Positions 34,653-43,112 of a DNA stretch of 64,000 nt are shown here, piece after piece; the first letter of the stretch is position 1, and every line of letters starts with the position of its first letter. The DNA comes from CAZNXJ01 sp964577115. Lineage in GTDB: Bacteria > Planctomycetota > Planctomycetia > Pirellulales > Pirellulaceae. Both the position numbers and the translations under genes were made by a program. The stretch spans positions 124,001 to 188,000 of the forward strand of contig CAZNXJ010000001.1 of the NCBI GenBank assembly GCA_964577115.1, given 5' to 3'. The notes under the pieces were generated by a model. That model was not told the DNA's origin and ran no database searches. It saw only the letters and a program-made list of their open reading frames with translations.

Positions 34653-35957
34653 ATGAGCGTAGCAACTGGCAACAGCCGTGAAGTAGGGCGTTTGCAGGTC
34701 GCGGGACGCGAGGTGCAACTGCCCATCGTGACCGGTTCGGAAAACGAGGTCGCGCTGGACATCAGCAACCTGCGCCGCGATACGGGCTTTATTACACTCG
34801 ACGAAGGCTATCGAAATACCGGGTCGGTACGCTCGGCCATTTCGTACATCGACGGCGAGAAAGGCATCCTGCGGTATCGAGGGATTCCTATCGAGCAGCT
34901 CGCGCAGAAGTCCTCCTTCATCGAGACGGCGCTCCTGCTGATCTATGGCGAGCTACCGTCAGCCGAGAGGCTAGAGCGCTTTCGCGCGCTGCTAACGCAG
35001 CACGCGATGATCCACGAAGGCACGCGCCATTCGCTCCAGGGTTTCCCACCGACCGGTCATCCAATGGCCATTCTGTCGGCCATGATCAACACGATTTCGT
35101 GCTACAACTCGGATGTGCTCGATATCGACGACGAGAGCACGTTTGAGATGGCGGCCGCGCGCTTGATGTCGAAGGTGCCCACCATGGCGGCAGCGGCGTA
35201 CAAGACTTCGATCGGCCAGCCGATCATGTACCCGAACCCACGGCTGTCGTACTGCCGCAACTTCCTGCACATGATGTTTTCGCTGCCGAATCAGCCGTAC
35301 GAGGCGGATGACGTCACGGCGCGGGCGCTAAGCCAACTGCTGATTCTCCATGCGGAACACGAACAAAACTGCTCGACGTCCACCGTTCGCATGGTCGCCT
35401 CGTCGGGTGCGAACCTGTTTGCGAGCTGCGCCGCGGGCGTGTGCGCTTTGTGGGGACCGCTACACGGCGGAGCCAACGTGGCTGTCATCGAGCAGCTCGA
35501 GCGCATCCATGCGTCGGGCATGGCCGTCGATCAGCTCATCGAGCGCGTCAAGGCCCGCAAAGAACGGTTGTTCGGCTTTGGTCACGGCGTCTACAAGAGC
35601 TACGATCCGCGCGCTGAGATTCTTCGCGAGCAAACCGAGCTCGTGCTGCGCAAGCTCGGCCGCCAGGACCCACTGCTCGATATCGCTCGGCGGCTGGAAG
35701 AAGTGGCGCTCGAGGATCAATACTTTATCGAGCGGAATCTCTATCCCAACGTCGATTTCTACTCGGGCATTCTGCTCCGCGCAATGGGCATCCCGGCCAA
35801 CATGTACACCGTGATGTTCGCCATCGGCCGGCTCCCAGGCTGGATTGCGCATTGGAAAGAGGTCCGCGACACGGGCAGCCGCATCTACCGTCCGCGCCAG
35901 GTGTACATCGGCCCCGCGCAGCGGGATTACGTGCCGATGGAACAGCGCGGCTGCTAA
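34653..35957 (+). CDS. gltA: Citrate synthase
   Basis: 434 residues from the ATG at 34653, preceded by GAAGG; the frame extends back to 34509 but that part is not conserved-looking. Catalytic and binding motifs are present: HAEHEQN at 233-239, GPLHGGAN at 268-275, FGFGHGVYKSYDPRA near 307-321, and PNVDFYSG at 365-372 containing the catalytic Asp. The length and hexameric-type N-terminus (small strand domain before the helical core) resemble the Gram-negative type II enzyme. It condenses acetyl-CoA and oxaloacetate to citrate. No other tricarboxylic acid cycle gene is adjacent; sdhB is 22 kb away. Confidence 0.97.
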   Translation: MSVATGNSREVGRLQVAGREVQLPIVTGSENEVALDISNLRRDTGFITLDEGYRNTGSVRSAISYIDGEKGILRYRGIPIEQLAQKSSFIETALLLIYGELPSAERLERFRALLTQHAMIHEGTRHSLQGFPPTGHPMAILSAMINTISCYNSDVLDIDDESTFEMAAARLMSKVPTMAAAAYKTSIGQPIMYPNPRLSYCRNFLHMMFSLPNQPYEADDVTARALSQLLILHAEHEQNCSTSTVRMVASSGANLFASCAAGVCALWGPLHGGANVAVIEQLERIHASGMAVDQLIERVKARKERLFGFGHGVYKSYDPRAEILREQTELVLRKLGRQDPLLDIARRLEEVALEDQYFIERNLYPNVDFYSGILLRAMGIPANMYTVMFAIGRLPGWIAHWKEVRDTGSRIYRPRQVYIGPAQRDYVPMEQRGC

Positions 35958-36223
35958 ACCTTTCGGCGATTGCGGCAGGTGCGGTGTGCCGACTGGCAAT
36001 GCCCCACCTGTCGCTTGGTTTGCCGTCGGAATTACACCGCCCCGCACTCGCTATTCCGCGAACGACGTCGCTTTGCCCGGGGCCCCCGACGGTTCCCGAG
36101 CAGCAAACTGGCCGAGCGCAACTGCGCGCCGCCGAGTGACGTGATGGAAAACGCCTGCGGCCAGCTCGACGATCACGTCAAGACGGCTCGCCACGGCCGC
36201 GCGCCTGGCAGTGGCCAGCGCGC

Positions 36224-36631
36224 TCAATCCGCGTCACCCGTCTTGCCGTACGCTTCGCGCTCGAACGGGTTGTCTCGGTAAGGACGTCGCCCGAGGCACC
36301 ATAGGACCAGCGATGCGAGCAGGTAGGCCGGTCCCATCAAGGGTCCCCAGCGTTCGAATTGCCGGACATGTACCAGTTCGTGGTCCCGTGCGATATCGAG
36401 CGAGGCTTCGGACTGGCCCAGGATGGTGTGGCCCAGCGTAATAGCCAGAGTGAACTGGCCATGGGGCAAGTGTGTTACCAACCACTTCACCCCGCCGCCG
36501 TAGAACTCGAGTGTGCGGCCGCGCACGCGACCCTGGCCGCCTGACATCAGGCCCAGGACACCGATCGTAATACCGAGTAATGTGTAGGGCGATGCCCAGA
36601 GCCAGCCGAGTACAACGAATAGCCTGTGCAT
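36224..36631 (-). CDS. Small membrane protein with HExxH motif
   Basis: 135 residues. GAGGG lies four bases before the ATG at 36631. Hydrophobic segments near 5-30 and 95-112 flank a soluble part with ARDHELVHVRQFERWGP; HELVH at 84-88 looks like a zinc-protease signature and NPFEREAYGK near 121-130 could supply a third ligand. I recall similar proteins in planctomycetes and other bacteria annotated only as membrane proteins. It is the last gene of a four-gene minus-strand cluster, 27 bp after the esterase. Enzyme activity is speculative. Confidence 0.75.
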   Translation of the reverse strand: MHRLFVVLGWLWASPYTLLGITIGVLGLMSGGQGRVRGRTLEFYGGGVKWLVTHLPHGQFTLAITLGHTILGQSEASLDIARDHELVHVRQFERWGPLMGPAYLLASLVLWCLGRRPYRDNPFEREAYGKTGDAD

Positions 36632-36658
36632 CGGGCCCTCAACAACACGCGTGATGGG

Positions 36659-38725
36659 TCAGGGGCGAGCTGCCTCGTTCGGCCCTGTGAACCGAAGCTG
36701 CGACTCGGCGTTCTCCAAGGCGAACACGTGGCGAGCGGCCTGGTAGGCTTCCACGATTTCGCTGGCGCTGAGCGACTTACCGTTGCCCCACACCGCGCCG
36801 GCGATCGTCACGGGACGCGGAGCGACGAGCGCGGCCAGGTGCGGAATGTCACCGACCTCGCGCACGATGTTCGGTGCGAGAATTCCCACGCGCTGGCCGC
36901 GATACGGCTCGTCCGTGATGTAGCTCGCGAGCGTCTCAATTGCCGTCGCTCGCGTAAACCGTTCGTCCAGCGCCGCCGCGCAAAGCGCGACCACGCCCGC
37001 CGGCCCTTGACCGAAGATCGCAATTTCGTCCGGCTGCGCACCCGTGCGTTCTACCAGAGCATCGCACGCACGGCGCACGTCGCCAACCCATTGGCCGAGC
37101 AGCGGGCGGCCGATCCACATCGCCCACTGGGCTGTGTTGTGGTCCGGCGCGTGGTTGATCGCGTCATGTGGCCAGGCCAGGCGGCCGGTCGCTCGCAGTT
37201 CGGGCACCAGAACGCTCCATCCGGCTTCGCGCAAGTCACGAGCCAACTGGCTGCCCCGCGCCTGTTCGGCCCCTTCAAGGTTCAACAACACGGCCAGCCG
37301 TTTGCCTTCCGTATCGCCAGCCAGCACGCTGGCACGAAGACGAATCCCCGGTTCGCTCGTAAAGGAGAATGTTTTACAGCCGTCCTCTTCTTCTGCTTCG
37401 TCCTGAATCTCGAGCGGTCCGGTCAATTCCGTTCCGCCGAGCACCTCGCGGTCGAGCGTGTCGACGAGGCGAGCGCGCTCGCGACGCCACGCGGCAGCGT
37501 CCGCCGGTGGAGTACGAGCGGCGAGGAGCCGGCGCCCTTCCGCCGCCGCAAACTGGGGAATCGTCACGAAATTGTCGGGGCGCGTATCTCCCGGAAAGCA
37601 GCGTAGCGTTTCGGGGTCCTCGGTTTGCATTTCCGGCTCGGCAATCGGCGATCCGCCACCTTCCTGTTTCAGAAAGCGCGTCATCCAGCCATACATCGCT
37701 TCGCGCATTTCACGGTTATAGTCGTGCGGCGCTTCAACGATCGTGTGAACAACGCTGTCGCTACCATAGAGATCGGCGATGCGTTTGGCTCGCGTCACCG
37801 ACTTCTTCGCGGCGGACACAGCAAACTGCGGCGCGTCCTTCGTCGCGCTGATGACCATGAGTCCGCGCGGCGCCGTCATGCCAAGCACGTCACCTTGATC
37901 GGTGAAACGCAGCGCGCCGGGCAGCAGCTCGCACATGCAGCAAGCGACGCCGAGGTACACATGGTAGTTGCCGACCGAACAGACCGGCGTCACGGCCCCA
38001 AACCGCTCGTCCCATGCGCCGGCGTATGTCGACTGGTTTCCGCCGCCGCTCGCTCCCGTGATACCAATCTTCGACGCATCGACCTCCGGGCGCGTGGCCA
38101 GGTAATCGACCGCGCGCTGGTTCTCGTATACCTGCAAACCGGACAGCGGTAATCCGACGGGTAGCAGCGTGGCGGCAGTCATCTCGCCGTGGTATTCGCC
38201 CAGCGCTTTGCCAATCCCCCGCTCGCCAGCACCGAACGCATCGACGACGAGCACGAAAAATCCAAGTTTGGCGAGCCCGATGCAACGCTGCTGCACGACC
38301 GGATCCTGCTTCGCACCGCGCCAGTGCCCGTGCACGCACAAGACCGCGGGTACCTTCGCATTCTCGCTGGCTCCGCGCGGTACGTACGCATTGGCCGTCA
38401 TCCAGATATTCGGCCGCGTCTGAAAGATGATCTTCTCGATGCGGTACTCGCCCCGTTCCAGCGTCCCGAGCACCTGCGGTTCCAAGGGACACGGCACCTC
38501 GGGAAACCCACCCCAGGCGCGCAGCAGCTGTTCGCGCAGCAACTCACGCCGCGCTTCCCACTCCGCACGGTTCGCCGGCGGCGCATCGCCAGCCCGCAGC
38601 TCCTCCGCCTTCACCTTCACGAATTCCAGAAAGTCCGACGCGGGGCCCGCCGTCTGCGCGTTTGTGGGTGCAGTAATGTTCAGAAGCAGCAGCGTGGTTA
38701 CGACCAGTGTCAGGACGCATCGCAT
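36659..38725 (-). CDS. Secreted alpha/beta-hydrolase (acetyl-xylan-esterase-like), two domains
   Basis: 688 residues from the ATG at 38725, supported by GGAG seven bases upstream and giving a clean Sec signal (LTLVVTTLLLLNITAPTNA). The N-terminal hydrolase domain has the oxyanion region VLCVHGHW near 128-135, the nucleophile motif GASGGG with Ser226, and a likely catalytic His in EAPHDYN near 360. The second half (about 430-688) repeats the fold but its nucleophile elbow reads GQGPAG, with Gly where Ser is expected, so it is probably inactive or structural. Domain type is clear; substrate (acetylated glycan or other ester) is inferred. It lies in a cluster with an SGNH hydrolase and a ceramidase-like protein. 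Confidence 0.85.
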   Translation of the reverse strand: MRCVLTLVVTTLLLLNITAPTNAQTAGPASDFLEFVKVKAEELRAGDAPPANRAEWEARRELLREQLLRAWGGFPEVPCPLEPQVLGTLERGEYRIEKIIFQTRPNIWMTANAYVPRGASENAKVPAVLCVHGHWRGAKQDPVVQQRCIGLAKLGFFVLVVDAFGAGERGIGKALGEYHGEMTAATLLPVGLPLSGLQVYENQRAVDYLATRPEVDASKIGITGASGGGNQSTYAGAWDERFGAVTPVCSVGNYHVYLGVACCMCELLPGALRFTDQGDVLGMTAPRGLMVISATKDAPQFAVSAAKKSVTRAKRIADLYGSDSVVHTIVEAPHDYNREMREAMYGWMTRFLKQEGGGSPIAEPEMQTEDPETLRCFPGDTRPDNFVTIPQFAAAEGRRLLAARTPPADAAAWRRERARLVDTLDREVLGGTELTGPLEIQDEAEEEDGCKTFSFTSEPGIRLRASVLAGDTEGKRLAVLLNLEGAEQARGSQLARDLREAGWSVLVPELRATGRLAWPHDAINHAPDHNTAQWAMWIGRPLLGQWVGDVRRACDALVERTGAQPDEIAIFGQGPAGVVALCAAALDERFTRATAIETLASYITDEPYRGQRVGILAPNIVREVGDIPHLAALVAPRPVTIAGAVWGNGKSLSASEIVEAYQAARHVFALENAESQLRFTGPNEAARP

Positions 38726-38873
38726 GGAGGTACTCCGTCCGAGGTGCGGAAGCTTCGTTGGTTCTGTGTTGCGCGCGTAAGGCATCACCGTTCGGGCATC
38801 CGCGCGGAGGTGCCAGGAACCGCGCGGTGCGAGCGCGATTGAGCATCGTGGACGAACATCAGGGGCCGAGCCG

Positions 38874-40145
38874 CTACTTGTCGGCTTGCTCGAACGCTTT
38901 CGCAATGAACTCGTCAAGCAGCTCAGCCGCGCTGCGCTGCTCGCTGGGCGACCGCGCTACGTACGCCACATCTTTGCCCGCGGTGATCGGCCGTACAATC
39001 GCCTCGTGATCATCCGGCAAAGACTCAGGCTGCGCGACATCCGGCAATACCGGCAACACGTCCCACGCGCGGCCACCGAATGGAAAGCTCCAGTTCAGAA
39101 CCCACTCGTAGTCGCGAATAAACGCTTCCTCGCGCGAAACAAGTTCGGCCGGAATCGACACCACGACCAAATGCGGCTGGAGGTTCCGAATCCGCTCAGC
39201 CCATTGACGATGTTCGGCCACCGACCCGAGGTCGCTCGGCCAGACAGTCACGTCGAACTTTGCGTCCGGGAACCGCTGCTTCAAAATGTCCGGAACGATT
39301 TGATCATAGGGTGGGAGCGCGACGAGTTTGAGCGTTTGCTGCGCTTGCAGCACTTCGAGCGTGCGGGGCAGGGCAGGAGCAGGCTCAGGAAGACGCTCGT
39401 TGGAAATCTCACGGCCGACAATCCGTTCCGCCATAATGCGAGCGAATTCGCGGTGGCCGTTCATGTTGGGATGAATCGCATCGCTCATCAGCAGCGACCA
39501 GCTTGTCGGATCCGCCTCCTTCAGTGTTTGCCAATGAGCAAAGACGTCGACGAGCGGCACCTGTCGATCGGCCGCCAGTTGTCGAACGTTTTCGCTGTAC
39601 TCGGCAAGACTCGCGTTCGGCCGGCTCGTGTTTTCGATCACCGAGTTCGGTGTGCAGAGCACCACTGCGGCGCCGGCCGCTCGGCAACGCGTCACGATCG
39701 ATTCCAAATTCGCCTGGTACTCGTCACGTGGGATCCGCGTCGCGTCATTCATGCCAAACATGACAACGACCAACTGCGGGCGCTGGGCGATCACGTCTTT
39801 CTCGATACGTGCAAGTGCATCGACGGTCGTATTGCCGCTGATTCCAGCGTTGATCATCTCTACTCGAGCTTCCGGAATCGCTCGCGTGATTTCCAGCCCC
39901 AGCATGTCGCACCACGCTCGCAAACCGCCGGTGTGGTAGTAGGCGCCCGTAATGCTATCTCCGAAGCAGACGATGCGAGTGGTCTGGCCAGACGCGAGCC
40001 GCTCGCGGACTTTTTCCAGCGACGGCGCATCGGCGGGCGTCGACGTCCCGTCCGTCTGAGCAGCAAGGGGCGTCGTGATAGCGAACAACAAGGCCAGTAG
40101 GCCGCTGATGCGGCAGCGACGAAGTGCATTCATGTAGTCAGTCAT
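38874..40145 (-). CDS. Secreted SGNH/GDSL-type hydrolase, long form
   Basis: 423 residues (a second in-frame ATG at 40133 is possible). Sec signal ending TTPLAAQ. SGNH blocks are clear in the N-terminal half: FGDSITGAYY with the nucleophile Ser64, NAGISGNTT, FGMNDATRI, and SDAIHPNMNGHREFA with the Asp/His pair. The C-terminal 190 residues form a second SGNH-like region (VTVWPSDLG, LVVVSIPAE) without an obvious nucleophile block. The likely activity is deacylation of a polysaccharide or glycolipid outside the cytoplasm. It lies between the ceramidase-like gene (71 bp upstream) and the esterase gene (148 bp downstream). Confidence 0.87.
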   Translation of the reverse strand: MTDYMNALRRCRISGLLALLFAITTPLAAQTDGTSTPADAPSLEKVRERLASGQTTRIVCFGDSITGAYYHTGGLRAWCDMLGLEITRAIPEARVEMINAGISGNTTVDALARIEKDVIAQRPQLVVVMFGMNDATRIPRDEYQANLESIVTRCRAAGAAVVLCTPNSVIENTSRPNASLAEYSENVRQLAADRQVPLVDVFAHWQTLKEADPTSWSLLMSDAIHPNMNGHREFARIMAERIVGREISNERLPEPAPALPRTLEVLQAQQTLKLVALPPYDQIVPDILKQRFPDAKFDVTVWPSDLGSVAEHRQWAERIRNLQPHLVVVSIPAELVSREEAFIRDYEWVLNWSFPFGGRAWDVLPVLPDVAQPESLPDDHEAIVRPITAGKDVAYVARSPSEQRSAAELLDEFIAKAFEQADK

Positions 40146-40216
40146 CTCGTAGGAGGGGATTCTCCTTCCGGCGCCGAAGGCAGCGCGTAGAAGTCGAATC
40201 TCGGGGTGGTCGGATG

Positions 40217-41650
40217 TTACTGTGCTTCGGCTTTCCGCGCCGCTTCCACTTCCCGAGCCGCGGCTTCGACGCCGAGCGGCGGGAGGTCGGCATCTTCCGC
40301 ATCAAGCAGTTTGCGCATGGCTCCCACGAGTACCTGCTCGACCTCCGGCGCAACGGGAGACGATGTTGGCCGCGTTTCGTAGCCGCCCTGCTCATACGCG
40401 ATCGCCGTCCCGATGTACCCAGGTGAGTATTCGCCGTACGCAGCCATTGCTACGAACAGATCCGGGCGTAGCGCCTGAGCGGCAAGCTGGTACTCGACAA
40501 ACAGCTCGCCCGGCATGTGCAGGATACGAACCGGTCCGGCGCTCAGGCAACCGATCGAATGCTCGCGCCCAGCGTTGCTCGCCCGCAGAAAGACCAGGTG
40601 GCTGGCTGCGCGGACGCGCGCGAGTGGTTCCAGATTCTCGTTCTTCAGCTCCGCCAGCAGTTGCTCTTCATTCAGATGTTGCGACGGCGGCAGACGGACA
40701 TTGACGGTCTCCCAGCCAACGTCCTCGGAGGTGATCGGCACCTTGCGAACATTATCCAGCGCGCCTTTCATCCCAGCCTCGACGCGCGCCTTGAGTCGCT
40801 CACGGTTTTCCGGTGCTCCGTCGTTGTACTTCCCGGCGCCGATATTTCCCCCGGCGCCACAAAAATGCACGTGAAAGATGCCGGTTTCTTCCTGGCGTGC
40901 GTTGCGAGCGAGCCCAGGAAAGTCGGGCGTGGCCAGCCCCGTACGGTAGTAACTCTGCGGATGCGTCGCGTAGTACGTCAGCATCACGACCGGGTCGTCG
41001 CCATCCCAAAAGCCGATCAACTTCAGTTGCGGGTCAATCACGCCTTCGGGAAAGGCACGGATCTTCGGGTTCTTGGTCGCCGTGAAACGGATGTGCTGCA
41101 CTTTGCCGTCCGGTCCCAGAATACGCCGGTTGGATGCGACCTGCTTGACCTCGGCCTGGCCATAGCCCACATGCGTCACCGGCACTGCGCTCGCCACTGC
41201 CTTTTCAACGGCGGCGCCAGCACGCTCGATAACATCACGGGCAAACGCCGGATCGAAGCGGACACCACCGAGCCCATATTCCGCCCCGATCGCATCGACG
41301 GAAAAGTCGCACCAAGGCGCATCGTGCTGGTGAAGCGTATGGACGCTGACGCGATCGACGGTCGTTCCTGCGGCCCTCGCCAGGTGCTCGCAAAACAGCC
41401 GATGGCCATCATTGCTGATGCCAATCCAATCGACCGCGCATAGAACGATCGGCGCACCGTCGCCGAGTAGCACGATGCCACGGCATGAGAGCGGCGTGGT
41501 GACGCCGACCGTCGGATCGTAGGCGAGCGGACTGCCGATCGGCGGAGAGGCGTCAATGTCAAACCGGCCAATGCGGACTGGTTCTGACGCGCGAACTTGA
41601 ACGCACAACAATACGGCCGCCAGGGCCACGAGCATTCGTCCCGTTTTCAT
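40217..41650 (-). CDS. Secreted neutral-ceramidase-like protein
   Basis: 477 residues from the ATG at 41650, which gives a Sec signal (MLVALAAVLLCVQVRA); the frame upstream of it is not needed. The protein follows the N-terminal domain of neutral/alkaline ceramidases: a RIGRFDIDASPPIGSPLA opening, CRGIVLLGDGAPIVLCAVDWIGI, VHTLHQHDAPW with metal-type His residues, YYATHPQSYYRTG, and HFCGAGGNIGAGKYND (landmarks). Planctomycetes carry many such proteins, usually without a proven substrate. It begins the four-gene minus-strand cluster 36224-41650 with an SGNH hydrolase and an esterase, which together look like a surface-lipid or glycan degradation set. Confidence 0.8.
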   Translation of the reverse strand: MKTGRMLVALAAVLLCVQVRASEPVRIGRFDIDASPPIGSPLAYDPTVGVTTPLSCRGIVLLGDGAPIVLCAVDWIGISNDGHRLFCEHLARAAGTTVDRVSVHTLHQHDAPWCDFSVDAIGAEYGLGGVRFDPAFARDVIERAGAAVEKAVASAVPVTHVGYGQAEVKQVASNRRILGPDGKVQHIRFTATKNPKIRAFPEGVIDPQLKLIGFWDGDDPVVMLTYYATHPQSYYRTGLATPDFPGLARNARQEETGIFHVHFCGAGGNIGAGKYNDGAPENRERLKARVEAGMKGALDNVRKVPITSEDVGWETVNVRLPPSQHLNEEQLLAELKNENLEPLARVRAASHLVFLRASNAGREHSIGCLSAGPVRILHMPGELFVEYQLAAQALRPDLFVAMAAYGEYSPGYIGTAIAYEQGGYETRPTSSPVAPEVEQVLVGAMRKLLDAEDADLPPLGVEAAAREVEAARKAEAQ

Positions 41651-42134
41651 CAGTCCACCCGACTCGTAAATGTAGGATTCGGTATCGACGCATGCCGCTC
41701 GCGTGCATCCTATCGAGGCAAACCAGAGTATCCCGAAGCAAAAGCAAGAGCAATCCGCGCGGGGCCCCGGGTCAGGCACTCCCCGTAAAGCGACGGCCCC
41801 TACTTGGGCTCAACGGCCGGGACGAAAGCTTCCACACGTGATGAGATGAGATGAGACGAGACGAGATGGGCGGAAGACGCGTACTACGGCAATTTCCATC
41901 CCACGCCGGCGACGCGGTACCAGCGGTAGCTTGTCTTCCTAGGCAGCGCAACCGAGATCGCATCGGCCGCACGGCGACTCCAAGCCCAGCATGCCGCCAG
42001 TTCGCGCAAATCACAGGCAACGGCTGGTGGGGCAAGTTTGCCGGGCCGCTGCGCGCCGGAGGTCCGGCACGATAGGATGTGACCTTCACGGCAAACGATG
42101 ACGCGCGGCAGCGCTTCCGAACGAGCGAGTTGGA
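41651..42134. other. Divergent intergenic region containing a pentanucleotide tract
   Basis: 484 bp between the ceramidase-like gene (minus) and the TauE/SafE gene (plus). Apart from the GAYGA tract at 41840-41869 I see no gene or RNA. The minus-strand frame 41651-41779 is the unsupported extension of the ceramidase-like gene. Confidence 0.5.
41840..41869 (+). repeat. Six-copy pentanucleotide repeat
   Basis: Units GATGA, GATGA, GATGA, GACGA, GACGA, GATGG in direct succession. It lies 190 bp upstream of the ceramidase-like start and 266 bp upstream of the permease start. Confidence 0.9.
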
Positions 42135-42920
42135 ATGTTCATTGACTACTTGGTGCTATTTTGTACGGCGGCGCTCGCCGGCGGTGTGAACGCGGTAGCA
42201 GGCGGGGGAACGCTACTGACCTTTCCGGCGCTGGTCGCCGTGCTCCATCGCCACGGCATCGATCGAGACGCGGCCATGGTGCTGGCCAATGGGACGAGCA
42301 CCGTCGGGCTCTTCCCGGCGACGATGGCGGCATTGTGGGGCTACCGCCGCGAGTTCGCGTCGGCCCGCGCCTGGATCCTGCCGCTTACGCCGTCGAGCAT
42401 CCTCGGAGGAACGCTTGGCGCACTACTCGTCACGCAGCTTCCTGAAGACACGTTCGCGGCACTCGTCCCGTGGCTCATCCTGACCGCCGCCATGTTGTTT
42501 GCCTTCCAGCCCACGATCGCGCGGCGGCTGAACATCGGCCGTCCTCACGAGGCGCCGCGCTCGCGCACGATCGTCGGCATCATCCTCTTTCAGCTGGCCG
42601 TGAGCATCTATGGCGGCTACTTCGGTGCAGGGATTGGCATCCTGATGCTCTCGGCCTTGGCCATGATGGGCCTGTCCGACATCCATGCGATGAACGGTCT
42701 GAAGAGCCTCCTCGGCGGATGCATCAATGGATCTGCGGTCGTCATCTTCAGCGTGACAGGCAAGGTCCATTGGCCGATCGCCATGACAATGGCGGTTGCC
42801 GGTTGCCTCGGTGCCTACGGTGCCGCCTCGGTCGCGCGCCGGCTCCCGCGCTTCTTCATCCGCAGAGTGATCATCACTATCGGTTTCGCGCTAGCGGTCT
42901 ACTATTTCGTCCGTGGCTAA
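42135..42920 (+). CDS. TauE/SafE-family (TSUP) membrane permease
   Basis: 261 residues with eight hydrophobic segments in two halves. The first half has the family motif GGVNAVAGGGTLLTFPAL and ANGTSTVGLFPATMAALWGYR; the second half repeats it as YGGYFGAGIGILMLSALAMMG and MNGLKSLLGGCINGSAVVIF (landmarks). Members export sulfite, sulfoacetate or similar anions; the substrate here cannot be told. It stands between the esterase cluster and the first cytochrome/DUF1501 pair; no regulator is adjacent. Confidence 0.92.
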   Translation: MFIDYLVLFCTAALAGGVNAVAGGGTLLTFPALVAVLHRHGIDRDAAMVLANGTSTVGLFPATMAALWGYRREFASARAWILPLTPSSILGGTLGALLVTQLPEDTFAALVPWLILTAAMLFAFQPTIARRLNIGRPHEAPRSRTIVGIILFQLAVSIYGGYFGAGIGILMLSALAMMGLSDIHAMNGLKSLLGGCINGSAVVIFSVTGKVHWPIAMTMAVAGCLGAYGAASVARRLPRFFIRRVIITIGFALAVYYFVRG

Positions 42921-43112
42921 TTTCTCCCGCGGTGAAGTCCGATCACAGACCGGCAACATCGCGGCTTGATCTCTGGAAGACGCCGTGTCCGGGTCGGCGG
43001 GAGCGTGCGGGGCCGCGCCTACTGTTTTGCGTGCGATCCCTCTGGCGGCTCGCTATACTGAATCCGCCCGCCAAACTCCCCGCCTGCGACCTATACCCGC
43101 CGGGATCGTTTC

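Noticed and set aside
35970..36281. Plus-strand frame with CPTC-type cysteines after gltA
   Set aside because: It needs a TTG start without a ribosome-binding site and its end overlaps the better supported membrane protein gene; the rest is Arg-rich shadow sequence.
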